Part shown: in pieces, positions 26,301-35,917 of the stretch
Numbering within the stretch: the first letter of the stretch is position 1
How the letters are laid out: every line of letters starts with the position of its first letter
Origin: CAZXWN01 sp964644695 [NCBI: uncultured bacterium]
GTDB taxonomy: Bacteria; UBP4; UBA4092
Length of the DNA stretch: 64,000 nt
Reading direction: 5' to 3'
Assembly: GCA_964644695.1 (NCBI GenBank)
Contig: CAZXWN010000012.1
Span: 14,326-78,325 of the forward strand
Made by a program: the position numbers and the translations under genes
Notes under the pieces: generated by a model
What the model was told of the DNA's origin: nothing
Database searches by the model: none
What the model saw: only the letters and a program-made list of their open reading frames with translations

Positions 26301-27251
26301 ATGAAACCTAGTGAACTGGCTGTTGGTGGACAGGCCGTTTTAGAAGGTGTCATGATGAGAGGGCAAAAAGGCTACTCTATTGCTGTTCGTCGGCCAAATG
26401 GCAAAATCGCATCAAAAGATGAACATAAGATTCCATGGACTAAGCAACACAAATTACTTGGAATTCCAGTGTTACGAGGTGTAGTGACTCTTGTTGAGGC
26501 TATGATAATCGGATTTAAGGCCCTTGAGTACTCTGCAAATGTTTCTCTGGAAGAAAAAGATGATGAAAATGAATCTGGTGCAAATGCACCAGCAATGAGT
26601 AAGACGACAATATTCTTTACCTTTATAGTGTCCATGGCTTTAGCTATGGGGCTTTTTGTGGTCCTTCCGAATGTGATTACCCAATTCATGAGAATCAATG
26701 AAGCAACCTCTCCATTTTTATTCCATGTTGTTGCTGGGATAATCAGAATGTTTCTCTTTTTAGCGTACATCATTGGTATCAGCCAGATGAAAGACATCCG
26801 ACGGGTGTTTGAATATCATGGGGCTGAACATAAAACCATTCGAACCTATGAAGCGGATGAGGGCTTGCAGGTTGTAAATGCAAAAAAACACTCAAGATTC
26901 CATCCCCGTTGTGGAACAAGCTTTATTTTAATGGTGATGGTTATAAGTATATTCATATTTGCTTTTGTAACTGGATTTATTGTTCAGTATTGGGCAGGGT
27001 TTACTGAATATGCGGTCTGGCTGCAGAAGTTGATTTTGATACCTGCACATATTATTGCCATGTTACCTGTGGCGGGTTTGTCTTATGAAGTAAATCGTAA
27101 GTGTTCACGCTGTATTGATTCCCCACTCTCAAAATTGATAGTCAGTCCCGGATTGTGGTTTCAGCGGCTCACGACAAGAGAACCTGATGAAACACAGTTG
27201 GAAGTTGCAATTCAAGCGTTAAATCGAACCCTGGAAATGGGAGATGTATAA
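26301..27251 (+). CDS. DUF1385 (YqhQ-like) membrane protein
   Basis: Protein of 316 residues with the strongly conserved DUF1385 start VGGQAVLEGVMMRG, central AEHKTIRTYE and FHPRCGTSF, and about four transmembrane segments. Function is unknown, although the family is often found, as here, directly before prfA (5-base gap). I use ATG 26301; an earlier in-frame start would overlap rpmE and the terminator. No clear Shine-Dalgarno. Confidence 0.92.
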   Translation: MKPSELAVGGQAVLEGVMMRGQKGYSIAVRRPNGKIASKDEHKIPWTKQHKLLGIPVLRGVVTLVEAMIIGFKALEYSANVSLEEKDDENESGANAPAMSKTTIFFTFIVSMALAMGLFVVLPNVITQFMRINEATSPFLFHVVAGIIRMFLFLAYIIGISQMKDIRRVFEYHGAEHKTIRTYEADEGLQVVNAKKHSRFHPRCGTSFILMVMVISIFIFAFVTGFIVQYWAGFTEYAVWLQKLILIPAHIIAMLPVAGLSYEVNRKCSRCIDSPLSKLIVSPGLWFQRLTTREPDETQLEVAIQALNRTLEMGDV

Positions 27252-27256
27252 ATCAA

Positions 27257-28345
27257 ATGAATCCATTACTCGTTAAACGTTTAGATGCATTGAATACAGA
27301 AAAGGAAGAGTTAGAAAAACAATTATCTGATCCTTCCCTTGTTTCGAAGCGAGATGAATTTGCCCGGGTAAGCAGAAAACACCGGGAAATATCTGATTTG
27401 GTTCGAATGTATGACAATTATCAGGATTTATCCGGACAACTGGATGATGCTAAATTGATGTTGGAAGATGCAGATCCTGAAATGGCATCATTGGCCCAAT
27501 CCGAAATAGAGCCGCTCACTCAGAAGGTGGAGAAGCTCGAACATGAAATTCAAGTAGCATTGCTTCCCAAAGATCCCCTGGATGAAAAAAATATTATTGT
27601 TGAAATTCGTGGGGGAACAGGCGGGCAGGAAGCTTCTTTATTTGCGGGTGATTTATTCCGAATGTATTCTAAGTATGCAGAAATCCAGGGTTGGAAGATG
27701 GAAATAGTTGATAGTCATCCTTCTGACATGGGTGGCTACAAGGAAATTGTATTTAATTTGGAAGGAACACGAGTCTATAGCCGGCTTAAGTATGAACAAG
27801 GGGTTCATCGTGTTCAACGCGTCCCTTTGACCGAGGCCAGTGGAAGAATACATACTTCTACCGCATCCGTAGCTGTTTTACCTGAGGCTGAGGAAGTGGA
27901 TATTGACATCAGTCCTAATGACATCCGCGTCGATATCTGTTGTTCCAGTGGACCGGGTGGACAGTGTGTCAATACGACGTATTCAGCGGTACAGTTGCTT
28001 CATATTCCGACCGGGATTATCGTTCGTTGCCAGGATGAAAGGTCTCAGATAAAAAATAAAGCTAAAGCAATGAAAGTTTTACGTTCCCGATTACTTGAGC
28101 AGAAGAGAATGGAAGCCGAAAAGGAATATACAGAAGCCCGGCGGGCTCAAATTGGTTCGGGTGACCGTTCTGAGAAAATCCGTACTTATAACTTTAAGGA
28201 AAACCGGATAACAGATCACCGAATTAATGTGAGTTGGTACCAGTTAGAAACAATTCTGGAAGGAAACTTGGATGAGGTCATTGATGCTCTGGTTTCGTAT
28301 GATACAGAAAGCTTATTGAAACAAATGGGAATGTCAAACACCTGA
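27257..28345 (+). CDS. prfA: Peptide chain release factor 1
   Basis: Class I release factor for UAA/UAG, 362 residues, normal length. It has the peptidyl-tRNA hydrolysis motif GGQ in GPGGQCVNTTYSAV, and in the recognition domain VQRVPLTEASGRIHTS, a P-x-T form that fits RF1 rather than the SPF of RF2. CQDERSQIKNKAKA is typical. The GGQ glutamine is the expected substrate of PrmC encoded at 11226. Confidence 0.97.
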   Translation: MNPLLVKRLDALNTEKEELEKQLSDPSLVSKRDEFARVSRKHREISDLVRMYDNYQDLSGQLDDAKLMLEDADPEMASLAQSEIEPLTQKVEKLEHEIQVALLPKDPLDEKNIIVEIRGGTGGQEASLFAGDLFRMYSKYAEIQGWKMEIVDSHPSDMGGYKEIVFNLEGTRVYSRLKYEQGVHRVQRVPLTEASGRIHTSTASVAVLPEAEEVDIDISPNDIRVDICCSSGPGGQCVNTTYSAVQLLHIPTGIIVRCQDERSQIKNKAKAMKVLRSRLLEQKRMEAEKEYTEARRAQIGSGDRSEKIRTYNFKENRITDHRINVSWYQLETILEGNLDEVIDALVSYDTESLLKQMGMSNT

Positions 28346-28370
28346 TAGTCCAATACCCATAATTTATCCA

Positions 28371-28412
28371 GGCTGTAATCATTAAATCTAATGATTACAG
28401 CCTTTTATATTA
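28371..28412 (+). terminator. Rho-independent terminator after prfA
   Basis: GGCTGTAATCATTA, loop AATC, TAATGATTACAGCC, then TTTTATATTATT: a 14-base perfect stem 25 bases after the stop. Confidence 0.93.
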
Positions 28413-28440
28413 TTAGTTTACAGGGATGTAAACTTTTAGC

Positions 28441-28469
28441 TTGACTTTAATGGTAGTTCTTTATATGGT
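28441..28469 (+). promoter_or_regulatory. Possible sigma-70 promoter before the unknown gene
   Basis: TTGACT (28441-28446), 17-base spacer, TATGGT (28464-28469), directly after the prfA terminator and about 63 bases before the next start. Confidence 0.5.
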
Positions 28470-28531
28470 ATAGGCACTATGTTAATTACACCTCAAGCAA
28501 GTAAAAAACCCGGGTAGCGAGGAGTGTCATA

Positions 28532-29218
28532 ATGCAAAATAAATGGCTTCCTAATGATGATTTCTTTTTCGAGGCTGATGAGCCTCGGGTTTGGTCCGAA
28601 GAGGATTGGGAACAGTACCTCCAGGACCAGGAAAAAAGAGCCACACTAACCACACGCAAGACTCGTGATATTAAGCAGTCCTACCAAGAACACTTCAATG
28701 GGGATTTCCCCAGTATCCAATGTGAACATCACTCTCTGAATACGAATGTTCAATCTAATTGGCTGAATCAAAGCCAAACAAGTGACTATCCAACGATATC
28801 TCTGGAATCCATGGAGCATTTCCTGGAGCAGGGTGGTCCAAGTATCGATGATGTGCCCATTTATCGGTTGGTACTCATGATGAACCATGATTTCTCTAAA
28901 TTCATTCTCTCTCATTTACAATCTGGAGAGACCAGCCCAGAGGTTCATCAAATTAATACACATTTCTTCCAAATCCAATCCCACATAGTTGCCGGGCATA
29001 CCCTGGGTTATGAGGGTGAAGGATTGTCCGGAAACATTGTCCGCTTAAAAAGGGCTTTGAAATGCGCTCAAACATGTATGGATTCTCTTTTGTCCTTAAA
29101 GCGTAAGAGGGTCGTTCATGATGATATTATCGAATCACTCATCTGTTATCTGAATAATATTCGTGATCAGTTAATAAGATATATTTTGGATTTAAGAAGC
29201 CAACAATATCTGGCTTGA
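28532..29218 (+). CDS. Uncharacterised soluble protein, 228 residues
   Basis: I do not recognise this protein. It has no signal peptide or membrane segment. The N-terminal half is acidic and Asn/Gln-rich (EEDWEQYLQDQE). The C-terminal half (about 110-228) looks all-helical, with a regular hydrophobic pattern, two Cys (KCAQTC) and the basic cluster SLKRKRVVHDD. It has its own likely promoter, a good ribosome site (GAGGAGTG) and its own terminator, so it is a real monocistronic gene. It sits between prfA and mnmA. Confidence 0.82.
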   Translation: MQNKWLPNDDFFFEADEPRVWSEEDWEQYLQDQEKRATLTTRKTRDIKQSYQEHFNGDFPSIQCEHHSLNTNVQSNWLNQSQTSDYPTISLESMEHFLEQGGPSIDDVPIYRLVLMMNHDFSKFILSHLQSGETSPEVHQINTHFFQIQSHIVAGHTLGYEGEGLSGNIVRLKRALKCAQTCMDSLLSLKRKRVVHDDIIESLICYLNNIRDQLIRYILDLRSQQYLA

Positions 29219-29237
29219 AACATAGATGACAGTTTAC

Positions 29238-29275
29238 AAACCCCGGTTCGTCTGATGATGGACCGGGGTTTTCTA
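29238..29275 (+). terminator. Rho-independent terminator after the unknown gene
   Basis: AAACCCCGGT, 14-base loop, ACCGGGGTTTTCT, lying 19 bases after the stop. Confidence 0.88.
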
Positions 29276-29298
29276 TTGTCCTGAGCAAGAAAGGCAAT

Positions 29299-30420
29299 AT
29301 GATAAAATTGAAAATTAATATGACGAATAAACCAACCGTAGCCGTTGCCATGAGTGGTGGCGTTGACAGCAGTACCACCGCTGCTCTCCTGAAGGAGCAA
29401 GGATACCGTGTTATTGGCATCACAATGCGTCTTTACACGGGTTTTTCTACCTGCTGTGGGCTAAGCGATGTTGAGGATGCCCGTAAGGTTGCCGAAGTTA
29501 TGGGTTTTCCCTTTCATGTGATCAGTTTTGAAAAGGAATTCTCATCTTATGTGATAGACCGCTTTGTCTCCGATTATTTGCATGGCAGGACCCCCAATCC
29601 CTGTGTTTTATGTAATCAAAGTTTAAAGTTTGATTATCTTCTTCAAAAGGCCCGGGAACTGGGGGCTGATTATTTAGCAACCGGGCATTATGCGCAAATC
29701 ACACACGATGACCAAACAGGCCAATACCATCTATGTAAAGCCGTTGATATTCAGAAAGACCAATCTTACTTCCTATTCTCAGTTACACAGCCCCTGTTGG
29801 CACGATTAATGTTCCCTCTGGGTGGAATGACAAAAGAGCAGACTCGTGAGCTCTCAAGGCAATTAAAGCTCCCTGTGCACGATAAATCAGAGAGCCAGGA
29901 CATTTGTTTTGTCTCACAGGGAAGATATCCTGAATTTGTTGAATCCTGGATAAACTATCGTAAAGAATTTAACCAGCAGGATATTCCAACTAAAGGTAAT
30001 TTTGTTGATATCCAGGGAAAAGTTCTGGGACAGCATAAGGGGATCCACTATTACACGGTTGGGCAGAGAAGTCGTTTGGGTATTGCTCTGGGAAAACCTG
30101 TTTATGTGGCTGAAATTAAGGCGGACAAGAATCAGGTTGTTCTTGGCGATGTGGATGACTTGATGCGGTCAGAATGTCGAATCAGTGATGTGAATTGGAT
30201 TTCTGGAGTCTCTCCCGTTAAACCCTTAGAAGCGGTCGTGAAGATAAGATATCGCCATGAGGGAGCCTTAGCCTGCCTTTATCCAGAAAAAGAGGGGTTA
30301 GTTCGTATCGAATTTACCCCCCCCCAGCGAGCTATCACGCCTGGTCAGGCGGCCGTCTTTTATGACGGTGAAATAGTCGTGGGGGGTGGATGGATTTCCG
30401 AGGTAATTAAACCTCAGTAA
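29299..30420 (+). CDS. mnmA: tRNA-specific 2-thiouridylase
   Basis: Makes 2-thiouridine at position 34 of Lys, Glu and Gln tRNAs. Length 373 residues, normal. It has the PP-loop AMSGGVDSS, the first catalytic cysteine in NPCVLCNQSLKF and the second in SQDICFVSQG, plus GHYAQI and DQSYFLF, all conserved. AAGAAAGG lies 5 bases before the ATG. It stands alone after the terminator at 29238 and is convergent with the PpiD-like gene. Confidence 0.97.
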   Translation: MIKLKINMTNKPTVAVAMSGGVDSSTTAALLKEQGYRVIGITMRLYTGFSTCCGLSDVEDARKVAEVMGFPFHVISFEKEFSSYVIDRFVSDYLHGRTPNPCVLCNQSLKFDYLLQKARELGADYLATGHYAQITHDDQTGQYHLCKAVDIQKDQSYFLFSVTQPLLARLMFPLGGMTKEQTRELSRQLKLPVHDKSESQDICFVSQGRYPEFVESWINYRKEFNQQDIPTKGNFVDIQGKVLGQHKGIHYYTVGQRSRLGIALGKPVYVAEIKADKNQVVLGDVDDLMRSECRISDVNWISGVSPVKPLEAVVKIRYRHEGALACLYPEKEGLVRIEFTPPQRAITPGQAAVFYDGEIVVGGGWISEVIKPQ

Positions 30421-30433
30421 TCTGTTATTCTAA

Positions 30434-32347
30434 TTAACTCTTTTTGCTCTTGGTCAGGTCCTTATTCTCCGTAATTTTGGCGCGCTTACGAAGTGCTGTC
30501 ATCCATTCTTTCACAGCTTGTTCTTTCTTCTGGTTGACTAAAGCTTTGGTCAGTTGTTCACGGGTTTCATTGAATGCGGATTCAGGAGCAGCAACCCGGT
30601 CTTTTAACCGGATGATGCAGTACAGAGTGAAACCCTGTCCCATTGAATCCTGAACCTTTATCACATTGCTTGTTTTACCGATGGGCTGATAGAAAGCTGT
30701 CTGCATGAGCGGACTGTTCTGTCCCAGGCCAGGGATGTTATCAATTAATGAGTTGGGTCCCATGGTCACGACTTTTAAGCTGTTTTTCGCCGCGATTTGT
30801 TCCAGTGTGCTTCCACTCGTTATTTCTTTGCCTGCTTGTAATGCAGCTTTTTCAGCGGCATCCTGGGCTAACTTATAAATCAACCGAGCCTTGACCTGTT
30901 CTTTGACTTCTTCGTAGGCAGGAATACGGCTTTCTATTTTATTTAATAACTGAACAATATACAGGCCCTTTTCAGATTGGTATGGGCCAAGGAGAGTACC
31001 TACCTGCATTGAAGGTAAGTCAGATAAAAATTCCTTATTGGTATTCAGTATAGGGCTGTTTTTGCCGTTGAACATACCCGATGTTCCATAATTAAGCCCC
31101 GACTTGGCGGCGATTTCAGAAAGATTGACCTTTCCTGTGGAAGAACTCATTAATTCCTGACACTTGTCTTCAGCTTTAATCATTGCACTTTGTGTCTTGA
31201 TTGCTGCAGTAATCTGATCTTTTACTTCACTGACAGGTTTAACGCGGGAGGCTTCATGTTTTACAACTTGGAGAACGGCATAGCCATCTTTGACTCTCAG
31301 TCCTGGGGTGGATTGCCCTGGTTTCAGAGAGAAGAGTATTTGTTCAACCTGTTGGCTGACCTTACCTCTTTCAATCCAACCTAAATCACGAATAGTTAAT
31401 CCCTGAGTTGCTTTTTCAAAAGCTGTCCCTGCCTGAAGTTTTGCAGAAACTTCCTGGATTTTCTGTTGTGCGGCCTGTTGAGCCTGGGCGGGTGCTGTCT
31501 CTGGAATGACGATTTCTGCCTGTCGAATACTAATGCGTTCCGGAATGACATACTTGCTCATTTCGGAATTATAGTATTCACTGACCTGCTGATAAGTTAC
31601 CTGAATCGAGGCTGCCATAGCCGCTGGATCAACAAAAGCATATCCAACTTCATATTGGGGCGGTAATGCATACATCTGTTGAGTTTCAGTGAAGGACTTC
31701 TTAACAGCATCTTCGGTGACACTGACTTTGCTTATATAATCTGGTACCCCAAATCGAATTAAATCAAAGGTCAGTTTCTCATTGCGTTTGCGGAATTCCT
31801 CGCGAACTTCAGGTTCACTGACTTTCACAAAATCTGTGACCAGCGCAACCATTTTGTTTGAAATTCGTTCGGAACGAAGTTCTGCCTCAAACATTTCCGG
31901 TGTCTTACCCTGAGACTGAAGGGCCTGACGATAAGCTTGTGGATTGAACTGTCCGTTGACCTGGAATGCCGGTACGCCCTGGATAATCTGGCGTATTTCC
32001 TCATCACTAACTTGGACACCCGCTTTTTTGGCTTCCTGGAGAACGAGTTTCTGACTGATTAATGAATCAACAACGGATGCGGACAGGTTTAACTGTTCTG
32101 CCATTTCTTCATTAAAAGCATCACCATAGGTCTCACGGACTTGGTCCATGTATTTCTTGTATTGCGTTTCGTATTCTTGATAACTGATTATTTCGCCATT
32201 GACCTTTGCGGCATACCCTAAATCACCTTTACCGTTCCCGGTCAATTGGCTCCAACCATAAAATGCCACAAAAGCAGGAATGATAAGAATCAGGGTCCAG
32301 AACATAATGGTTTTGACATATTTTGGATTTCGTAATGTTTGTAACAT
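30434..32347 (-). CDS. PpiD/SurA-like peptidyl-prolyl isomerase, membrane-anchored
   Basis: Periplasmic folding factor of 637 residues. An N-terminal transmembrane anchor (about 14-31, TIMFWTLILIIPAFVAFYGW) is followed by a SurA_N-type chaperone domain (about 35-190: VNGEIISYQEYETQYKKYMDQ, SLISQKLVLQEAKKAGVQVSDEE), a parvulin-like rotamase region (about 260-370, with LGWIERGKVSQQVEQILFSLKPGQ) and a C-terminal region with a second, weaker parvulin-like unit. This is the PpiD arrangement. GGAG is about 12 bases before the ATG. Convergent with mnmA. Confidence 0.9.
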   Translation of the reverse strand: MLQTLRNPKYVKTIMFWTLILIIPAFVAFYGWSQLTGNGKGDLGYAAKVNGEIISYQEYETQYKKYMDQVRETYGDAFNEEMAEQLNLSASVVDSLISQKLVLQEAKKAGVQVSDEEIRQIIQGVPAFQVNGQFNPQAYRQALQSQGKTPEMFEAELRSERISNKMVALVTDFVKVSEPEVREEFRKRNEKLTFDLIRFGVPDYISKVSVTEDAVKKSFTETQQMYALPPQYEVGYAFVDPAAMAASIQVTYQQVSEYYNSEMSKYVIPERISIRQAEIVIPETAPAQAQQAAQQKIQEVSAKLQAGTAFEKATQGLTIRDLGWIERGKVSQQVEQILFSLKPGQSTPGLRVKDGYAVLQVVKHEASRVKPVSEVKDQITAAIKTQSAMIKAEDKCQELMSSSTGKVNLSEIAAKSGLNYGTSGMFNGKNSPILNTNKEFLSDLPSMQVGTLLGPYQSEKGLYIVQLLNKIESRIPAYEEVKEQVKARLIYKLAQDAAEKAALQAGKEITSGSTLEQIAAKNSLKVVTMGPNSLIDNIPGLGQNSPLMQTAFYQPIGKTSNVIKVQDSMGQGFTLYCIIRLKDRVAAPESAFNETREQLTKALVNQKKEQAVKEWMTALRKRAKITENKDLTKSKKS

Positions 32348-32529
32348 GTTTAATTTGATCTCCTGGTCGGATTTTATAAAAGCAAATATAAAGAGGTTAT
32401 TATAACAGAATCACTCAATTAAACCAGTTTACATTATCTTTGTAAAGCCAAGTTTATAAAAAGTCCCGTTTATTCATGATAATTACTGCCTGTGAACACG
32501 TTAAATAGTGCTGACAACATACGTTGATG

Positions 32530-32549
32530 TCACGGACCAGCTCCGTGGA
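32530..32549. repeat. Dispersed intergenic palindrome, copy B (short form)
   Basis: CACGGA, five-base loop, TCCGTG: same outer arms and GCTCCGTGGAT end as the copy at 51978-52010, but without its central CTCCGAG core. Confidence 0.55.
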
Positions 32550-32862
32550 TTTATCGTTTATAACAGTGCATCCGCAGACAATATTATCTTGAAGGATAGA
32601 CTTGAATTTAACCCATCTAAAGTGCCTAAAAGTGTTCCTCCAGCAGGTGTCTCTGATTGAAAACAAACTGCTTATTATGCAAAAAATAAAGAAAGTCCTC
32701 AAAAAAAAGTTCTTGCTTATTGTAATTTAATGAGTTAAATGTAGAATATATATCATAAAGTGAAATATTGAGAAGTAATGGGATGAATCAATATGACAAT
32801 GAAATGTCAGAATGAACCAACAACTTCAAAAAAACAAATTACCTTAAACATGGTTAAAAATA

Positions 32863-32890
32863 TTGACAGCGAGGGCTGTTCCAGTATAAT
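32863..32890 (+). promoter_or_regulatory. Near-consensus promoter of the pilMNOPQ operon
   Basis: TTGACA (32863-32868), 16-base spacer, TATAAT (32885-32890). Both hexamers are exact consensus; the leader to the GTG at 32957 is about 60 bases. Confidence 0.85.
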
Positions 32891-32956
32891 TCAATTTATT
32901 GGGATAGTTACATCAATAAATTCAGGCAAACGCCAGACATCGGAGGGTCAGATTCA

Positions 32957-34117
32957 GTGCTGAAACTTTTTGGTAAAAAAGGTTCTGTATTAGGTGTAGA
33001 CTTGGGCACCAGTAGTGTCAAAGTCGTTCAAGCCAGTACCTCCGGGAAAAAGGTGGTCATTGAACGGGTCGGTTTTGCTCCGGTCAAATTAGAAGGGAAC
33101 CGAACAGATCCTTCTGATCAGGCCTTAACCGATGCCCTGAAAGTGGCTCTCGCGGAGTCAGGAGCAACTTCACGCGATGTGTGTTGTTCTATCAGCGGCG
33201 ATTCAGTGATTGTTCGTTATCTTCAATTCCCGGATATGCCGGATGATGAACTGGGATATGCTCTGCGTTTGCAGGCAGAAGAATTTATCCCCTTCCGGCT
33301 GGACGAAGTCAATCTCGATTATTACCGGTTAACTCCCACCACGAAAGACCCCGGCAAGAAAGCGGATCTTATTTTGGTGGCGGCTCGGAAAGACTTAGTG
33401 ACCCGTCGTGTCGATATCTTGCGTTCTGCAGGATTAAATCCGGTCATTATGGATACTGATTCTTTCGCCGTTTTGAATTGTGTGGAGAGTGTACATACTT
33501 TTGGTGGAGATGAAGTGTTAGCCTTGGTTAGTATGGGTGCTACCTATACAAATATCAATATTTTCGAAGGCAATATCTCTCGATTTGCCCGTGATATTAC
33601 AGCTGGGGGAAATACGATATCTCAAGCTATCTCGTCACGAATGCAACTGTCTTTCAGCGAAGCTGAACGAATTAAATGTGAAGAAGGATTTGTTTCATCA
33701 CAGGATGTTGTTCAGGAAAGACCTGCATCAACTCCGGGAATCGCAGAAGTCATTAAGGATACCGTTGAGAAAATTACCGGTGAGCCCATGGATGGTGATT
33801 CACGAAAGGCAAAATTAAATGGCATTATCCGGGTTCCCGTTCAAAACCTCTTGACCGAAATCCGGCGATCACTGCAGTTTTATGAAAACCAGCCTAACGG
33901 CAAACCCATTAATAAAATATTATTAACGGGTGGTGGTGCTATGCTGAAAAACCTGGATCAGTATATGTCAGAGCGATTGGGGCTTCCCGTCACAGTTATC
34001 AGCCCTATCGAAAATGCTGAAATCAAGAATCCTTCCCAGGCCGACCGTATTAAGACCATAGCCCCCCGATTAACCGTTGCTATTGGACTGGCACTTAGAC
34101 AAGTGGGGGATAAGTAA
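32957..34117 (+). CDS. pilM: Type IV pilus assembly protein PilM
   Basis: Actin-fold (FtsA-like) cytoplasmic ATPase of 386 residues that docks on the PilN N-terminus. Phosphate-1 loop GVDLGTSSVKVVQ, LALVSMGATYTNI in the second phosphate region and ILLTGGGAMLKN adenosine motif. A segment around 250-285 is rather variable. Start is GTG with GGAGG 11 bases upstream. First gene of pilMNOPQ, all on one strand with gaps of 3-22 bases. It is a paralogue of the N-terminal half of the PilM-PilN fusion at 14420. Confidence 0.95.
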   Translation: MLKLFGKKGSVLGVDLGTSSVKVVQASTSGKKVVIERVGFAPVKLEGNRTDPSDQALTDALKVALAESGATSRDVCCSISGDSVIVRYLQFPDMPDDELGYALRLQAEEFIPFRLDEVNLDYYRLTPTTKDPGKKADLILVAARKDLVTRRVDILRSAGLNPVIMDTDSFAVLNCVESVHTFGGDEVLALVSMGATYTNINIFEGNISRFARDITAGGNTISQAISSRMQLSFSEAERIKCEEGFVSSQDVVQERPASTPGIAEVIKDTVEKITGEPMDGDSRKAKLNGIIRVPVQNLLTEIRRSLQFYENQPNGKPINKILLTGGGAMLKNLDQYMSERLGLPVTVISPIENAEIKNPSQADRIKTIAPRLTVAIGLALRQVGDK

Positions 34118-34120
34118 GCC

Positions 34121-34708
34121 ATGATACGAGTTAACTTATTGCCACAATTAGAAAAACAAAAAAGAGCCACCCAAGTCCCACCTTTCTTTCTTTGGGCATT
34201 GTTGGCGGCAATTGCTATCGTTGCCTGTACCTACTTCTTTCAACAATTTCGTGTAACCACCGCAAAACGGGATATTAAACGAATGGAGAAAGAATTAAAG
34301 GAAATGTCTCCTAAAGTGGCTTCGTACCAGCAGCAACTCAAAGACCTTGAGCAAAAGAAACAAGCTCAAGACGAATTGACCCGTTACAAATTTCTATGGT
34401 CTAAGAAGCTAAATGCACTTTCGAACATTTTGCCGGACAATATGAAATTTCAGCAGATTCGGGTGGAAAATAGAGACAGCGAAAAAGTCCTACATATTGA
34501 AGGTGTTTCATATTGCCGGTCTGGTGAAGAACGTACCGAGCAAATTGGAAAACTGATTACAGCGCTTAAAACCCCGGACTTCTACAACAAACCAAGTGGA
34601 GAGCCCAATTTCGGAGAAATTAAACTCCTGAAAGCAACAAGCACTGAAGAAGGTAAAGACATGGGGCTTCAGGTTTTTGATTTCGCAATTGAAATGGTGA
34701 TTCTTTAA
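34121..34708 (+). CDS. pilN: Type IV pilus assembly protein PilN
   Basis: Bitopic protein of 195 residues. The PilM-binding motif is at the very start (MIRVNLLPQLEKQKR), then a transmembrane helix (about 22-40), a coiled coil (about 48-88) and a ferredoxin-like periplasmic domain. Starts 3 bases after pilM. Pairs with PilO in the alignment subcomplex. Confidence 0.93.
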   Translation: MIRVNLLPQLEKQKRATQVPPFFLWALLAAIAIVACTYFFQQFRVTTAKRDIKRMEKELKEMSPKVASYQQQLKDLEQKKQAQDELTRYKFLWSKKLNALSNILPDNMKFQQIRVENRDSEKVLHIEGVSYCRSGEERTEQIGKLITALKTPDFYNKPSGEPNFGEIKLLKATSTEEGKDMGLQVFDFAIEMVIL

Positions 34709-34729
34709 GGAGATTGGAAGGAATTCTTT

Positions 34730-35341
34730 ATGGCAAATCCGATGACCAAAGAAGAAAAACAATGGGTAGTCGTAACCATCATGTTTGTGGCTGTCATCTT
34801 GGTCGCTTTTTATTTCCTTTATTTCAAAAAATCAGTCGGTGAGTATAGTAAAATTGCTAAAACCCGCACTGAACTGAAAGAAGAAGTAAAGTCGATGAAA
34901 GATGTCCTTGAAGGGGGCTCTTTGCAGAACCAGATTGCAGACTTGGAAGTTAAGATTGCTCGTTTTGAAGAAAGACTGCCCAGTGAAAAGGATGTTCCAA
35001 AATTAATGACATTTTTACGGGAAGCCGCAGACTCTGCAGGTGTTTCCTATAAATCCATCGCCACAATGCCACAAGTTCCTGAAACTTATTATATTGAGAT
35101 CCCATATAATGTGGAGTTGATTGGGCGTTACCATAATATTGGCCGATTTTTAAATCAAGTTGAGAATCAAACCCGTATTATGAAGGTTGATAGTATGGAT
35201 TTGACCGCTGCTTCAGGTGAAGAAATTGGTCATAGCGCGAAATTCCGTTTGGTTACCTATATGTATAATCCTGTCGGTGTTGTTTCGGAAGATACTACCT
35301 CCGCGGACAAAGACAAGAAGAAGAAAAAGAAGGAGAAATAA
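34730..35341 (+). CDS. pilO: Type IV pilus assembly protein PilO
   Basis: Bitopic protein of 203 residues: transmembrane helix (about 12-31), coiled coil with QNQIADLEVKIARFEERLPSEKDVPKL (the PilO hallmark of a LP linker), a periplasmic alpha-beta domain with YNVELIGRYHNIGRFLNQVE, and a lysine-rich C-terminus (KDKKKKKKEK). Lies 21 bases after pilN and 5 before pilP. Confidence 0.93.
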   Translation: MANPMTKEEKQWVVVTIMFVAVILVAFYFLYFKKSVGEYSKIAKTRTELKEEVKSMKDVLEGGSLQNQIADLEVKIARFEERLPSEKDVPKLMTFLREAADSAGVSYKSIATMPQVPETYYIEIPYNVELIGRYHNIGRFLNQVENQTRIMKVDSMDLTAASGEEIGHSAKFRLVTYMYNPVGVVSEDTTSADKDKKKKKKEK

Positions 35342-35346
35342 CCATC

Positions 35347-35862
35347 ATGCGGAAGCTATTTTCTCAACTGATATTGGTCATGTTATTGGCTGCATGTTGC
35401 ATTCAGTGGGCTAGTGCAATAAGAGTTATTGATGAAGCCCCTGCGGCAGCAGATACAGCCTCTGCAGCTAAACCCGTTCTGAATCCTGCTGTTCCTGATG
35501 ACGCAGATTTTCCTACTTATCAATACGACAGCAAGGGTAAGAGCGATCCTATGGAAGTGCCGTGGAGGTCTGGTGCACCGTTAGTATCAAAGACTTCTCC
35601 AGGTGCTAATGGGAAGGTTGATGTTAAACCCGCGGATTTGGAGATTAATGTTCGTGAAGTCGTGAAATCTCAGCTTACGGGTATTGTTTATAATGAAAGC
35701 GTTCCATCAACTTCCAGTGTGATTCTGAATGGGAAGCTGGCTAAGGCCGGTAATACCATTCAGTTAAAAGGTCTGCCTGAGTCTTTAAAACTGACCCGTA
35801 TAACCAAAAACGAAATTCTGGTGACATACCAGAAAAAATCATATTCCATTAAGTTGAATTAA
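35347..35862 (+). CDS. pilP: Type IV pilus lipoprotein PilP
   Basis: Protein of 171 residues that links PilN/PilO to PilQ. Signal peptide with a lipobox LAAC (Cys17; a second Cys follows), then a disordered Ala/Pro-rich linker, the pattern SKGKSDPMEVP (PilP: grRDPF-P), and a small beta domain with LTGIVYNESVPSTSSVILNGKLAKAGNTI. No recognisable domain beyond that. Position directly before pilQ supports the call. Confidence 0.88.
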   Translation: MRKLFSQLILVMLLAACCIQWASAIRVIDEAPAAADTASAAKPVLNPAVPDDADFPTYQYDSKGKSDPMEVPWRSGAPLVSKTSPGANGKVDVKPADLEINVREVVKSQLTGIVYNESVPSTSSVILNGKLAKAGNTIQLKGLPESLKLTRITKNEILVTYQKKSYSIKLN

Positions 35863-35917
35863 AAACATGCTAATAAAATGCCAGCAGTTCATTGATGCCA
35901 TGGGAGGAAATCCACCG

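Larger units (their letters stand above)
32348..32956. other. Long divergent intergenic region
   Basis: About 600 bases between divergent genes. It contains repeat copy B (32530-32549) and the pilM promoter (32863-32890). No convincing coding region; an 82-codon frame on the minus strand runs through the repeat and has no ribosome site. Confidence 0.65.

Noticed and set aside
32454-32702. 82-codon minus-strand frame in the long intergenic region
   Set aside because: Runs through repeat copy B, unusual composition, no ribosome binding site.
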